From assembly GCF_900258045.1 (NCBI RefSeq), contig NZ_OGVD01000001.1, forward strand, positions 1-64,000: a DNA stretch of 64,000 nt. Reading direction: 5' to 3'. Position numbers and translations under genes: made by a program. Below, piece after piece: positions 53,504 to 62,893 of this stretch; positions within the stretch are counted from its first letter, which is position 1, and each line of letters begins with the position of its first letter. The notes under the pieces are model-generated. The model was not told where the DNA came from, made no database searches, and saw nothing but the letters and a program-made list of their open reading frames with translations. The stretch comes from Sphingorhabdus sp. EL138. Its GTDB lineage: Bacteria > Pseudomonadota > Alphaproteobacteria > Sphingomonadales > Sphingomonadaceae.

Positions 53504-54082
53504 ATGAGCAAAAAAATCATGACCCTATGGATGTTGGCCATTGTAACAGCTTGTAGCGAGACCAGCCAACCTGAAAAAAAAACCCCCACAATTGCAGGTC
53601 TAACGATAGAGGAAGCCATGGTTACAAAAAAAGAAGGAGTTCATTTCAAACGCGTCGCTCTTGTAGTTTCAGACATTGACCGGTCACTCAAAATCTATCG
53701 CGATGCCCTCGGCTTTGAACCAAACACAATTAGTAGCTCCCCGCTGGCATCTTTCGGTCATCATATTTTCGGTGCACCCGACAATGCAGAGATGCGCTTT
53801 GTGTCGCTCAATTCCAAACAGGAAATGCGCACTCTTGCATTGAGTGAAGTCAAAGGGGTTGAGCTGACACCGACCCGGACACCCCCCTCCCCATATTCCG
53901 CCGTTCATGTAATAGAAGTACTTGACATAAATGAGAGCATTACCAACATCAAAAAACTTGGCCTCAAAACATCAGAGTTTTACGCGGCAGATTATGACGG
54001 CTATAGTGTAAAAGAACAGGGTTTTTCTGACTATGATGGGCATCAGATTGTTTTATATGAATTGATCCCGCATGAAAAATAG
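53504..54082 (+). CDS. VOC-family lipoprotein
   Basis: 192 residues from ATG 53504, chosen for AGAGGA upstream. Lipobox IVTACS, then a VOC domain: VHFKRVALVVSDIDRSLKIY at the start and GFSDYDGHQIVLYEL at the end, where Glu may be a metal ligand. Lipid-anchored VOC proteins are uncommon. Related to the VOC proteins at 62338 and 48540. Nine bases upstream of the IclR regulator gene. Confidence 0.75.
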   Translation: MSKKIMTLWMLAIVTACSETSQPEKKTPTIAGLTIEEAMVTKKEGVHFKRVALVVSDIDRSLKIYRDALGFEPNTISSSPLASFGHHIFGAPDNAEMRFVSLNSKQEMRTLALSEVKGVELTPTRTPPSPYSAVHVIEVLDINESITNIKKLGLKTSEFYAADYDGYSVKEQGFSDYDGHQIVLYELIPHEK

Positions 54083-54090
54083 GAATTTGC

Positions 54091-54846
54091 ATGGCAGAAG
54101 CAGTCGTAAAATCTGTAAAACGAGTATTCGAAATTTTCGAGTTATTCCGTAGAGAAGCCAAACCCCTACAGGCCGTTGAAGTGGCCCGTGAGTTGGACTT
54201 GCCACCTACCAGTACCCACGCGCTCTTAAACAGCATGCGAGCCTTGAATTATATGGAATATGATGGAGCCAATAGGTCTTTCTTGCCATCTCGAAACTTG
54301 ACAGAATTGTTTGGCTGGTTGTTGGATAGAGTGGAAGATGAAGGACGGCTTATAGAATTTTTGAAACGGCTCAATGAAGAAACACAAGAGACAATCAGTC
54401 TCGTTCGCCGCTTAGATATTCATGCTAAGATCATTTACGGTCATGAATCAATCTATCCCATTGGCGTGCGCATGCAAGAAGGGTTAATGCTTCCCATCAC
54501 ACATACCGTCGCCGGAACGTGTCTTTTGGCTGGATTATCCGACGATGAAATGCACGGCCTCAAAGCTAAACTCGAAAAAAAGGACCCCGATCAATACGAA
54601 ATACTTAACTCTCCCTCAATGAAAGAACGGGTCGAATCTCTGAAAACGGACGGCTACATTATAGACTATGATGTACAGATCGGAGGAATCAGCGCTGTTT
54701 GTATGCCGATTTTATCCGAAGTTTCACGTAAAAGACTTGTTGTGAGTATCGTTGGTCCGACAGAACGGATACGTGTCAGCGCCAAGGATCATGTCAAATC
54801 ATTGAAAAAGCTTGCCAAGCAATATGGAGTAAAAAAACAGTTTTAA
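54091..54846 (+). CDS. IclR-family transcriptional regulator
   Basis: 251 residues. N-terminal winged helix-turn-helix (VFEIFELFRREAKPLQAVEVARELDLPPTSTHALLN spread over residues 10-45), then the IclR effector domain with GTCLLAGLSDDE and DVQIGGISAVCMPI. Such regulators usually control aromatic or organic-acid catabolism, often from nearby divergent promoters. The obvious candidate for binding the CACATATATGTG-like sites in this region, though that is inference. Confidence 0.9.
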   Translation: MAEAVVKSVKRVFEIFELFRREAKPLQAVEVARELDLPPTSTHALLNSMRALNYMEYDGANRSFLPSRNLTELFGWLLDRVEDEGRLIEFLKRLNEETQETISLVRRLDIHAKIIYGHESIYPIGVRMQEGLMLPITHTVAGTCLLAGLSDDEMHGLKAKLEKKDPDQYEILNSPSMKERVESLKTDGYIIDYDVQIGGISAVCMPILSEVSRKRLVVSIVGPTERIRVSAKDHVKSLKKLAKQYGVKKQF

Positions 54847-54868
54847 GCGATTCTCTTTTCGAACATCG

Positions 54869-55177
54869 TTATCTCGCGCCCGACAATTCACCTTCAACCA
54901 GCAGAACTTGACAATCTGAAATCTGCTCGCGCTTTTTCTTCAGCATCTGATATTCCGGACTATCCCAAAATTTTTTCGCGGCTTCAAGATCAGGCCATTG
55001 TGAAATGACAAAAGCTGCATTCTCGCCAAACGCGCCTTCGAGTAGTTTGGCGTCACGAGCAATAAGAATGTATTTTCCACCATATTTACGCACAAGCTCT
55101 GCAGTTGCGAGACTATAACCTTCTCGAAACTTCGGCCAGTCTGACACATGAGCCGTAATAAGCATATAAGCAGCCAT
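54869..55177 (-). CDS. DUF1330-family protein
   Basis: 102 residues from ATG 55177, chosen for the AGGAG site about 7 nt upstream. Dimeric alpha/beta-barrel type: MAAYMLITAHVSDWPKF start, GGKYILIARDAKLLEG, and ISQWPDLEAAKKFWDSPEYQ typical of DUF1330. Function in the family is unclear; members often sit in catabolic clusters. Downstream of the TonB receptor on the same strand, but a terminator lies between. Confidence 0.85.
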   Translation of the reverse strand: MAAYMLITAHVSDWPKFREGYSLATAELVRKYGGKYILIARDAKLLEGAFGENAAFVISQWPDLEAAKKFWDSPEYQMLKKKREQISDCQVLLVEGELSGAR

Positions 55178-55209
55178 TTCATGACTCCTGCCAGTTACAT
55201 CTACAAAAA

Positions 55210-55241
55210 GGGGGCGGGAAGTGATGTGGGTTTCCCGCCCC
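55210..55241 (-). terminator. intrinsic terminator of TonB receptor gene
   Basis: On the minus strand: 10-bp perfect stem GGGGCGGGAA/TTCCCGCCCC with an 11-nt loop, followed by CTTTTT. It lies 26 nt after the receptor stop codon and just before the DUF1330 gene. Confidence 0.8.
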
Positions 55242-55266
55242 TTTGCCATCTATTATATTATCAAAC

Positions 55267-57771
55267 TCAAAAGTTAAACGAGGTTCTGACACCAAATTGC
55301 CGGCGCGGATGCAAAGCAATCTGCGAACCTTCGCGGCGGAAATCAAACAACCCGGTATTACTAGACGTGTCAGCAATATTGTTGATGCTAGTAGGTGTAT
55401 CTTCGCCGAGCAAATTCGTGACAAAAAACTCGATGCGATAGTTTTCACCGCCCAATCCAGCCCGAAGGTTGACGTCAAGGCGATCATCGATTTCCGTCAA
55501 GTTTGCATTGCTATCAAAATAGCTGCTGGTGAAGAAGCCGTCCGCACGGACGAAGATCTCGTCGAAGAAGCCCATATCCACTGGCTGTGTATAAATAGCA
55601 CTTAATGACGCAGTTATAGGTGGGAAGCGTGGTGCTTCTTGTCCTGCAACATTTGCCTCGTCACCAAAGATATCATTAAAATCACCGGCGTCACTTGTCG
55701 CTGGAAAAGATTCAATCTCAGAGTTTACATAGGCGAACGAGCCTTGGAACGTTAGATTTTCAATCGGTCTGGCTGTCCAATCCAATTCGAAGCCGTAAAT
55801 GCGTGTAGATGCCCCATTGTCGGTGAAGGTAATCGTCTGAACACCAGGCGGCATGGTTGAATTATCCAGAATCTGGACGACATTGGTAAAAATCTCGTCC
55901 GAGCGTTTCATATAGAAAGCAGCAACATTGAATGAAAAGTTACCGTCACTTGTCGTCTGTTTCCAACCTATCTCGTAATTCTCAAGTTCTTCCTCATCGA
56001 AAACCACATCTGCACCAGGTGCTAAGGCTCGAACTGCGGCAAGCTCTGTTGCATCCAATTCCGCAATGGTATCATTAAATCCACCAGGTAAATTTCCGAT
56101 GCTGTAGTTGGCGTATAGGAGCGTATTATCGGTAGGCTCATAACTGACCACCACACGAGGCAAAAACTTGTTAAAGGTAGACGGGGAAATCGGTGCGGCA
56201 CCTGCGACAGTCGAGTTCGCGCCCGGTTCACTAATTCTATCTCCTTGATACCGGCCTTCCAAGGATACGGTTAGACCGTCTATGATTTCAACATCTAATG
56301 TGCCAAAAACACCTAGAGTACGAGCGCTGTTTTCACTTGGCGAATCCAGAAAGCCACCGAACAAGCCACCTGATCCAAAGCCAAAGCCGCCATCGGAGAT
56401 GACATCTGCTTTATAGTAGTTGCCTCCCAAAGACCAATTCACACGTTCATCCCACAAGGAGCCCGACACGCGAATCTCTGCACTGATATCTTCTATGCTC
56501 GTTCCAGAAGCTGAAACAAAGGAAGCATCCGTCGTACCGTCGAAATCGAAAACACCAAGTACCGCTTCATCATTGTAGCCAAATAGCGCATCAAACCGCA
56601 AGTTATCACCGAACTCATACTCCATTGCACCACCAATGCGGAATGCTTCACGTCGGATCCCGAAGCCGCCCAATTCGTTCAATGAAATGCCAAGGTCACT
56701 CAAGAAATCGGTTTGCCCCATATTGCCGGTATTGCTTACAATGGTATCAAATACGGCCTGACTGGTGTTTAAGCCGATGCTCGCCAACGCGGGCTGTGAA
56801 ACCCGTCCACGAAAAGCGGTTTCGGTCCTAGTATTCGCTGCAAGCTCCCCAGAAGTTGGGACTCCGGCAAATGGCGCCGTTCGATCAGTCACGCCATTGG
56901 CAACTGGAAATCCACCAAAATTATGTTGAATTACACCGGCCGTTGCTTGAATAGCAGCTGGGCCGTCATTATCCTGATAATAGCGGCTTCTGATCTTAAA
57001 TTTCAATTTGTCGGTGGGTTGGAAAAGCAACGCACCGCTAATGGCCCACGTCTCCTCGGTTCCCAATTCTTGACCCGGTACGGCTGTGTTGGTGAAGTGG
57101 CCTCCATTATAGTTATAGCTTCCGTTAAGTCTGAAATTCAAAATTTCTGGAATGATTGGCCCCTCCACGCTAACGGACGCACGATATTCATCTCGTGTTG
57201 CTGCTAAGAAAGTAGCATTTACCCCAAACTCATCGGCAGGGTCTTTTGTGATATAGTTTATCGCGCCGGAGAAAGAGTTACGCCCAAACTGCGCTGATTG
57301 CGGCCCCTTGATGACCTCAACGCGTTCCAATTCGCCGACACCAATGCCTTGAATGCCGCCTGTGACCACAATACCATCTATCAAGGTGAGGCCAGTTCGA
57401 GATAAAGGCTCTCCGGCAGCATCAAAAACGACACCTCTAAACCTTGGTTGCGTATCAAGCCGCCCCGGCGCAGAGTTGAACGATTCAATATTAAGACCTG
57501 GGGTCGCCTGTGCTATGTCAAGAACACTCTCGTAACCCGCACTTTCAATTTCTGCGTTGTCGAATGCCGTCACAGCTATTGGTGTATCTTGAATTGATTC
57601 GGCTCTTTTCCGGGCCGTAACAACGATCACATTCCCAATCGATTCCGCAGTAGCATCTTCACTGGATGATTGCGCGTAGACAGCCGGTGCAAACACACCG
57701 CTTGCTGCAAACACACCTGCAAAAGCTGGCAGAGCAAATCGGCTTGAAGCTCCCAAAAGTGCATTGTTCAT
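55267..57771 (-). CDS. TonB-dependent outer-membrane receptor
   Basis: About 834 residues from ATG 57771 (AGGAAGGA upstream). Signal peptide of about 33 residues ending VYAQ, a TonB-box-like region (NVIVVTARKR), a plug domain (DTPIAVTAFDNAEIES; RVEVIKGPQSAQFGRNSFSGAINY) and a 22-strand barrel ending in FGVRTSFNF with the C-terminal Phe needed for barrel assembly. No carbohydrate- or siderophore-specific feature is apparent. It imports the likely substrate of this gene set across the outer membrane. Divergent from the MFS gene at 58155, with several palindromic sites between. Confidence 0.95.
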   Translation of the reverse strand: MNNALLGASSRFALPAFAGVFAASGVFAPAVYAQSSSEDATAESIGNVIVVTARKRAESIQDTPIAVTAFDNAEIESAGYESVLDIAQATPGLNIESFNSAPGRLDTQPRFRGVVFDAAGEPLSRTGLTLIDGIVVTGGIQGIGVGELERVEVIKGPQSAQFGRNSFSGAINYITKDPADEFGVNATFLAATRDEYRASVSVEGPIIPEILNFRLNGSYNYNGGHFTNTAVPGQELGTEETWAISGALLFQPTDKLKFKIRSRYYQDNDGPAAIQATAGVIQHNFGGFPVANGVTDRTAPFAGVPTSGELAANTRTETAFRGRVSQPALASIGLNTSQAVFDTIVSNTGNMGQTDFLSDLGISLNELGGFGIRREAFRIGGAMEYEFGDNLRFDALFGYNDEAVLGVFDFDGTTDASFVSASGTSIEDISAEIRVSGSLWDERVNWSLGGNYYKADVISDGGFGFGSGGLFGGFLDSPSENSARTLGVFGTLDVEIIDGLTVSLEGRYQGDRISEPGANSTVAGAAPISPSTFNKFLPRVVVSYEPTDNTLLYANYSIGNLPGGFNDTIAELDATELAAVRALAPGADVVFDEEELENYEIGWKQTTSDGNFSFNVAAFYMKRSDEIFTNVVQILDNSTMPPGVQTITFTDNGASTRIYGFELDWTARPIENLTFQGSFAYVNSEIESFPATSDAGDFNDIFGDEANVAGQEAPRFPPITASLSAIYTQPVDMGFFDEIFVRADGFFTSSYFDSNANLTEIDDRLDVNLRAGLGGENYRIEFFVTNLLGEDTPTSINNIADTSSNTGLFDFRREGSQIALHPRRQFGVRTSFNF

Positions 57772-57890
57772 AATATCCTTCCTCCTGTTCATCTATTCAG
57801 ACCTCAATCAAGGTAATAATCTAAAGACGATCTTGGTCGAAAACGAATTCACGAACATTAACCCAGGGTTGAAAGAATGGCAAATCAAAT

Positions 57891-57923
57891 ACACATATGA
57901 GGAAAACTGCAACCCATATATGT
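57891..57923. promoter_or_regulatory. two ATATG-type sites upstream of TonB receptor
   Basis: ACACATATGAG at 57891-57901 and CATATATGT at 57915-57923 resemble half or full copies of the CACATATATGTG palindrome and lie about 120-150 nt upstream of the receptor start. Confidence 0.4.
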
Positions 57924-58071
57924 CGCTAAAGTTGCGATACTAAAAATTGAAAATGGAATAACACATTGATATAATAGTGATATTGACCACACCCAGGTTG
58001 ACGAGAACCGTTGCAATGATGCAACAAATGGGTTGACTTGCTGTGTTAGGTGGCAATATTTGTGATAACAG

Positions 58072-58108
58072 CACATTCTATATGTTGCATGTTACATACT
58101 TATATGTG
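58072..58108. promoter_or_regulatory. two further ACAT..ATGT sites upstream of MFS gene
   Basis: CACATTCTATATGT at 58072-58085 and ACATACTTATATGTG at 58094-58108: ACAT and ATGT arms with slightly longer spacers than the other sites. About 50-80 nt upstream of the MFS start. Confidence 0.4.
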
Positions 58109-58154
58109 AATTAGAGAATCGCCGATCAGCACTTGCAGCGGACCGATACAGCAA

Positions 58155-59510
58155 ATGAATATGACGAGAGAACATAGCGAAACAGAAGAAGGGAACCTTG
58201 CTTATCCTTCTTATGTACTCTTTGTTCTCTGCTTAGCGTCGGTCATCTCTTTTTTGGACCGCCAAATCATCAATTTGTTGGTAGACCCAATCAAGGCTGA
58301 CATGGGGTTGTCGGATACTCAAATCAGTTTGCTACAGGGCTTTGCCTTCGCTCTATTCTACAGCCTTGCTGCAATCCCTCTGGGACGAATGGTGGATGGA
58401 CGTAATCGCAAAAAGATAATTGCGCTGGGAATGGTGTTGTGGTCCTTTGCAACGGCGCTGTGCGGACTATCGCGCTATTTTTGGCAACTCTTTGTCGCGC
58501 GTATGATAGTTGGCATCGGAGAGGCCACATTGTTTCCAGGCGGCTTTTCAATGCTGGCGGACTACTTTCCGCGTAAAACACTGACCAGGGCGCTGTCGAT
58601 ATTTAATGGATCAACCTTTTTTGGTGCCGGCTTGGCATTGATAATTGGCGGCCAAATTTATGGCGCCATGGATAACATGGACAATCCAAACTTGCCTTTT
58701 GTTGGCTCCGTGAGTCCGTGGCAGCTCACATTTATGGCCGTTTCACTACCAGGATTACTGCTGGTCGTTCTTTTGCTTCTGACGGTCAAAGAACCGAAGC
58801 GTACTGGAGCTAACCATGACAATGGTGGGGAAGTCTATTCGTTACGCGATGGTTGGCACTATCTGAAATCAAACAAAGCCACACTGGCACCGATCATTTT
58901 TGGCACCAGCTTGGTCGCGATGTCACTCTATTCCATTGCTTCTTGGACACCATCTTTTTACATTCGCACTTATGGTATGACGCCGGCAGAAATTGGGAGC
59001 ATTTTTGGCCTATATTTTGTCGTCTTCGGCGGCGCGGGCGTAATCTGCGGTGGTTTCTTAGCCGATTGGCTTAAGGGACGGGGTCGCTCTGATTCAAATA
59101 TCCTCGCTGGGCTGATCGCTGTATTTTGCGCGATTCCGTTCATAGTGCTTTACCCCCTGGTTGACGACCTGCAGCTATCTCTTTGGTTGCTTGCCCCGGT
59201 CATGTTTTTTGGTTCGATGCCTTACGGCACGGGCCCGACAGCACTTCCTCTTCTGGTTCCTAATCGCCTGCGAGGTCAAGTGATGGGCATATATATGCTG
59301 ATTGTGAATTTGATTGGCCAAGGCTGTGGACCTTGGATTGTTGCACTGTTTACCGACTACGTTGTGGGAGATCCAGATAAAGTGGGAATATCCATAAGTG
59401 TTGTATGTTCGATCGGTTTTACATGCGCCGCAATTGTTTTTTTGTTTGGTCGCAAGCCATTTGGCGAACAAATAGCAAAGGAAGAACAGGTCATCTCACA
59501 ACCGGGATGA
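58155..59510 (+). CDS. MFS transporter (spinster-like)
   Basis: 451 residues, 12 predicted membrane helices. Between helices 2 and 3 is GRMVDGRNRKK, the MFS loop motif; the first helix has ISFLDRQIINLLVDPIKADM and SDTQISLLQG, typical of the spinster-like group. Predicted to carry the compound or a breakdown product across the inner membrane. First gene of a plus-strand run to the window end. Homologous to the carrier at 62894. Confidence 0.9.
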   Translation: MNMTREHSETEEGNLAYPSYVLFVLCLASVISFLDRQIINLLVDPIKADMGLSDTQISLLQGFAFALFYSLAAIPLGRMVDGRNRKKIIALGMVLWSFATALCGLSRYFWQLFVARMIVGIGEATLFPGGFSMLADYFPRKTLTRALSIFNGSTFFGAGLALIIGGQIYGAMDNMDNPNLPFVGSVSPWQLTFMAVSLPGLLLVVLLLLTVKEPKRTGANHDNGGEVYSLRDGWHYLKSNKATLAPIIFGTSLVAMSLYSIASWTPSFYIRTYGMTPAEIGSIFGLYFVVFGGAGVICGGFLADWLKGRGRSDSNILAGLIAVFCAIPFIVLYPLVDDLQLSLWLLAPVMFFGSMPYGTGPTALPLLVPNRLRGQVMGIYMLIVNLIGQGCGPWIVALFTDYVVGDPDKVGISISVVCSIGFTCAAIVFLFGRKPFGEQIAKEEQVISQPG

Positions 59511-59531
59511 CGTTCAATTTTGGAGTAACAA

Positions 59532-60311
59532 TTGCCTTTTCTGGAAACACATAACGCCAAGATATACTATGAAACGCACGGTCACGGCGACCCGCCTATC
59601 ATTCTTGCACATGGCGTGGGCGGCAATAGCTTGGCCTGGTGGCAGCAGGTTCCGTTTCTGGCCCAAACGCACCGCGTCATTATATTCGACCATCGCGGTT
59701 TTGGTCGATCAGAGGACCCGGACATGCTCGGACGCAGCGAATTTGTGAATGATCTGGCCGCTCTAATAGATGATCTCAACTTGAAAAACCCCATCCTCAT
59801 CGGTCAATCAATGGGCGGCATCGCTTGCAGCGGCTATCTCGCGAAAAATCCGAACAATGTATCTGCTCTTGTAATGGCCGATACTTTGTTAGGGCTCGAT
59901 ATCCCTGAAGATATCAAATTTGCACTCCAAGAAGAACGTTCACGGTGTGAGCACTTGGCACAAAATGAGCGCGCAATGGATAAATATACGCGAACCAACA
60001 AACCCGCACTTTCCTATCTATTTTCGCATATCTCAGCATTCAATGGCGTAAACCGCAGAAGTTTACAGGGAAATTTTGAGCCAGTTAGCCTGCCTAGATT
60101 GGTTGCCGCCGAAGTACCAATTATGTTCATTGTCGGCCAAGGAGACTTTCTCTTCGCACCACGCTTCGTAAAAGCCGTGCAAGCTGCGATGCCGAACGCC
60201 GACTATACAGAAATTCCGAATACCGGGCATTCGCCCTATTTTGAAGACGCAGACAGCTTCAACAAAACTATCGACAAATTTATCACCGAACACGATTTGG
60301 CAAGGACATAG
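59532..60311 (+). CDS. alpha/beta hydrolase (Ser nucleophile)
   Basis: 259 residues with a TTG start at 59532, supported by GGAG 8 nt upstream. HGVGG oxyanion motif near residue 27, nucleophile Ser93 in GQSMGG, acid Asp in VGQGDFLFAP and base His in NTGHSPYFED. Cytosolic. The pattern fits ester, lactone or C-C bond hydrolases such as meta-cleavage-product hydrolases or 3-oxoadipate enol-lactonase. It follows the MFS gene by 21 bases and precedes a cupin by 3 bases, so it belongs to one operon. Confidence 0.85.
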   Translation: MPFLETHNAKIYYETHGHGDPPIILAHGVGGNSLAWWQQVPFLAQTHRVIIFDHRGFGRSEDPDMLGRSEFVNDLAALIDDLNLKNPILIGQSMGGIACSGYLAKNPNNVSALVMADTLLGLDIPEDIKFALQEERSRCEHLAQNERAMDKYTRTNKPALSYLFSHISAFNGVNRRSLQGNFEPVSLPRLVAAEVPIMFIVGQGDFLFAPRFVKAVQAAMPNADYTEIPNTGHSPYFEDADSFNKTIDKFITEHDLART

Positions 60312-60314
60312 CTA

Positions 60315-60851
60315 ATGGCAATATGCGCAGGTAAAAATTCCTTCATCGTACCACCAGATCACGGGAAAAGCTTTTGGCAGCCCAAACCAACGGGCGGCTA
60401 TGCAACTGTAAAACTTACACCAGGTATCACCGGATTTGACCGGTACTCAGTTGGCTTTCAAGTGTTTGAGCCCGGTGTCAATGTAAAGCGCCACGCCCAT
60501 AACGAAAATCATGAGCTGATCTTTGTTTTTGAAGGCAATGGACAGGTAACTATAGAAGGTGAATCCTATCCGCTTGAACCCGGTTCACTTGCATTGGTTG
60601 GCCCAAAAACATTTCACCACCTGGAGAATACGGGCACAAGGCAGCTAAAAACCATGTGGGTCTTTTCACCGCCCGGGTTGGAACATTGGTTCGAAGCTAT
60701 TGGCCGTCAAAAGAATGAAGGTGAGCCTCAGCCTGAGCCATTTGATCGACCACCAGGAGCGTATTTAAGCCAAAATGAAATTGGTATTATGCGTCCCGAG
60801 GATCATGAGAGCCCGATCAGAAATTCCGATTCCGAACCCACATCAAAGTAA
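60315..60851 (+). CDS. cupin-domain protein
   Basis: 178 residues. One cupin domain with RHAHNENHELIFVFEG (metal ligands His/His/Glu) and GPKTFHHLENTG (His) intact, so probably metal-dependent. The C-terminal 50 residues are Pro/Glu-rich and look disordered. AAGGA lies 8 nt before the ATG, inside the previous gene. Candidate ring-cleaving or isomerising enzyme of the pathway. Confidence 0.8.
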   Translation: MAICAGKNSFIVPPDHGKSFWQPKPTGGYATVKLTPGITGFDRYSVGFQVFEPGVNVKRHAHNENHELIFVFEGNGQVTIEGESYPLEPGSLALVGPKTFHHLENTGTRQLKTMWVFSPPGLEHWFEAIGRQKNEGEPQPEPFDRPPGAYLSQNEIGIMRPEDHESPIRNSDSEPTSK

Positions 60852-60861
60852 AGAGATAGAC

Positions 60862-61224
60862 ATGTCTGCAAATAGTGAAAATTCCAATCAACCTTGGGTC
60901 AGCAGCGATGAAATTGATGGACCTGGCAAAGAATTTTTTGATGACCCATTAATCGATAACATATTGGATTCCTTATTGGAAATGTCGGCGTCGTTGTGGA
61001 ATTGCCAAGATCGGATAATGATATTGGAAGAAGCGTTGAGCAAAGAGCTAAGCAATAGAAACCCGGTCGATGTTTGCGAACTCGTCGAACAGCATGTTGC
61101 TTCTCCAGAACTTCAACAGCAGCGCGACGCCGCAAGAGCAGAAATGATTAACAGAATATTTCGAAGCTTTACGCGCCGCCAACTGCCCCCATCCTTTACG
61201 TCATTTCAAGAGCGAAAATCCTAA
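60862..61224 (+). CDS. uncharacterised acidic helical protein
   Basis: 120 residues from ATG 60862, chosen for AAAGAGA upstream. No signal peptide or membrane helix; two amphipathic helices (LIDNILDSLLEMSASLWNCQ; LVEQHVASPELQQQRDAARA) and a basic C-terminus. Its tight position between the cupin and the methyltransferase suggests a subunit or partner of one of them. Family not recognised. Confidence 0.6.
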   Translation: MSANSENSNQPWVSSDEIDGPGKEFFDDPLIDNILDSLLEMSASLWNCQDRIMILEEALSKELSNRNPVDVCELVEQHVASPELQQQRDAARAEMINRIFRSFTRRQLPPSFTSFQERKS

Positions 61225-61244
61225 AAATTCACGAGGAAAAAACA

Positions 61245-62312
61245 ATGAGCCGCGGAAATATTGGCATTCTACCACGCACGCCCAAACTAGCCGACGAAAG
61301 CTATCTAGACTTTGTTAAAGATGTCCGGATTAACTTCCGGCACGGAATGTTCCCTCCATTGTCTGAGATTATTGATACATTGGTCGATGAACGAATGAAT
61401 GATCAAGAAAGTAAGCCTGATCTGGATGATATTCGAGCAGTAAGCAGCCAACTGTTTAGTGCAAAAGCATGGCAACGGTTCATGCGGACGCACCAAGAAA
61501 TGGCTTGGAGAAGGGCACGCGATTGTTTTGAACCTGTACGAGACCAGCTGGAAACAGAAATCAAGGAAGCGGAAAACCAATCTCCCGGTAAAGTAACACT
61601 CAATCCCAATTTGATCTTACCAGAATATCTCCGCTATCAGATCCACCTTCAGCCCGGCGGATACATTTCCGATGCGTTGGCTGGACGCCATTATTTATAT
61701 GGGACCAAAGTGTTTTATCTTGGGCTTAACGATCAAGATGAGCTGCATCAGGAAATCGTTGATACGACCAAAGCACCAGAGGATGGCAAGGTCAGGCGTG
61801 TTCTGGATGTCGGGTGCAGCTTGGGCCAGGCAAGTATCAAACTAAAGGAAAGATTTCCTGATGCATCGGTTATCGGCATCGACGCTTCCGCTGCGATGGT
61901 TCGGTATGCGCACTGGAATGCAATACAGCGCAATATAGATATAGAGTTTATACAGGCACTGGCGGAAAATACAGGATTTGAGGAAGCGTCATTCGATATT
62001 GTTCTTGTCTATATCTTGTTTCACGAGTTGCCGCTCGAAGTGACCAAGAAAGTGACAAAGGAAATATTTCGCTTGCTCCGGCCAGGAGGCGAATGGTCAG
62101 TTTTTGACTTCCCTACAAATGGGGAATCTTTGTCGCCGGCGCATCATTTTCTTGTCGATTACGACAACAGAAACAATTGCGAACCTTGGTCGCCTCAGTT
62201 TGTCTATTCAGATTTTCGCGGAATTCTCGACGAAGCAGGGTTCGAAGTCACAACTGGCCCAAGCAATACAAACGGTTTCCTCCAGACCTTGACATGCCGC
62301 AAACCGGGTTAA
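61245..62312 (+). CDS. SAM-dependent methyltransferase (class I) with N-terminal extension
   Basis: 355 residues. The C-terminal half is a Rossmann methyltransferase: motif I VLDVGCSLGQAS (near residue 186), then VIGIDASAAMVRYA, and LRPGGEW later. The N-terminal 180 residues are helical and unusual (INFRHGMFPPLSEIIDTLVDE; LQPGGYISDALAGRHYLYGT), perhaps a substrate-binding cap. O- or C-methylation of a pathway intermediate is possible. GAGGAAA precedes the ATG. Confidence 0.8.
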   Translation: MSRGNIGILPRTPKLADESYLDFVKDVRINFRHGMFPPLSEIIDTLVDERMNDQESKPDLDDIRAVSSQLFSAKAWQRFMRTHQEMAWRRARDCFEPVRDQLETEIKEAENQSPGKVTLNPNLILPEYLRYQIHLQPGGYISDALAGRHYLYGTKVFYLGLNDQDELHQEIVDTTKAPEDGKVRRVLDVGCSLGQASIKLKERFPDASVIGIDASAAMVRYAHWNAIQRNIDIEFIQALAENTGFEEASFDIVLVYILFHELPLEVTKKVTKEIFRLLRPGGEWSVFDFPTNGESLSPAHHFLVDYDNRNNCEPWSPQFVYSDFRGILDEAGFEVTTGPSNTNGFLQTLTCRKPG

Positions 62313-62337
62313 CTTCCCCAACACAAGAAAGACGACT

Positions 62338-62835
62338 ATGAACCACAAAAACACAGATGAAAAAGTCCCCACCGACATTCGCAGAGCTTGTTTGCTGGTA
62401 AGCAGCATAGAAAATTCCTTGAAAATCTATCACGAAATCCTCGGACTCAAGTTTTGGCTAGACGAAGAAATGAATGTATCTGGCGAAGGCCTCCCGGCGG
62501 GCGAACCAAATTCATGGATACGTCTTGTGATACTCCAAGCAAACGACCCACTTATCGGCAACTTAGCTCTGCTCGAATATCTTGACCCCCCTCTCCCACC
62601 ACGTGATGCCGATTATCCTAAAAAGCTGGGAATTGGCGGGGTAGTTTTTGTGCTAAATCACAAAGACGTTCAGAGTGTTTATGATCAAATTAGACTGGTG
62701 GACGGAGTGCATATTCAAAGCGCACCCCATGATGTCGAGTTTCCGGCACCCAATAACGGCGTTTTTAAACGACGATTGATGAGTTTCTTCGACCCGGATG
62801 GTTATTTTTTTGAAGTTGCCCAGTTGTTAAACTGA
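62338..62835 (+). CDS. VOC-family protein
   Basis: 165 residues. IRRACLLVSSIENSLKIYHEIL at the N-terminus and SFFDPDGYFFEVAQ at the C-terminus are VOC module ends; the Glu of FFEV is a likely metal ligand, the first-position His is not seen. Cytosolic. Same operon as the methyltransferase. Confidence 0.8.
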   Translation: MNHKNTDEKVPTDIRRACLLVSSIENSLKIYHEILGLKFWLDEEMNVSGEGLPAGEPNSWIRLVILQANDPLIGNLALLEYLDPPLPPRDADYPKKLGIGGVVFVLNHKDVQSVYDQIRLVDGVHIQSAPHDVEFPAPNNGVFKRRLMSFFDPDGYFFEVAQLLN

Positions 62836-62893
62836 CCACTTGAGGCCTTGTCCTACAGCATGAGCATTTAGAACTAATTTGCGGGATACAATT

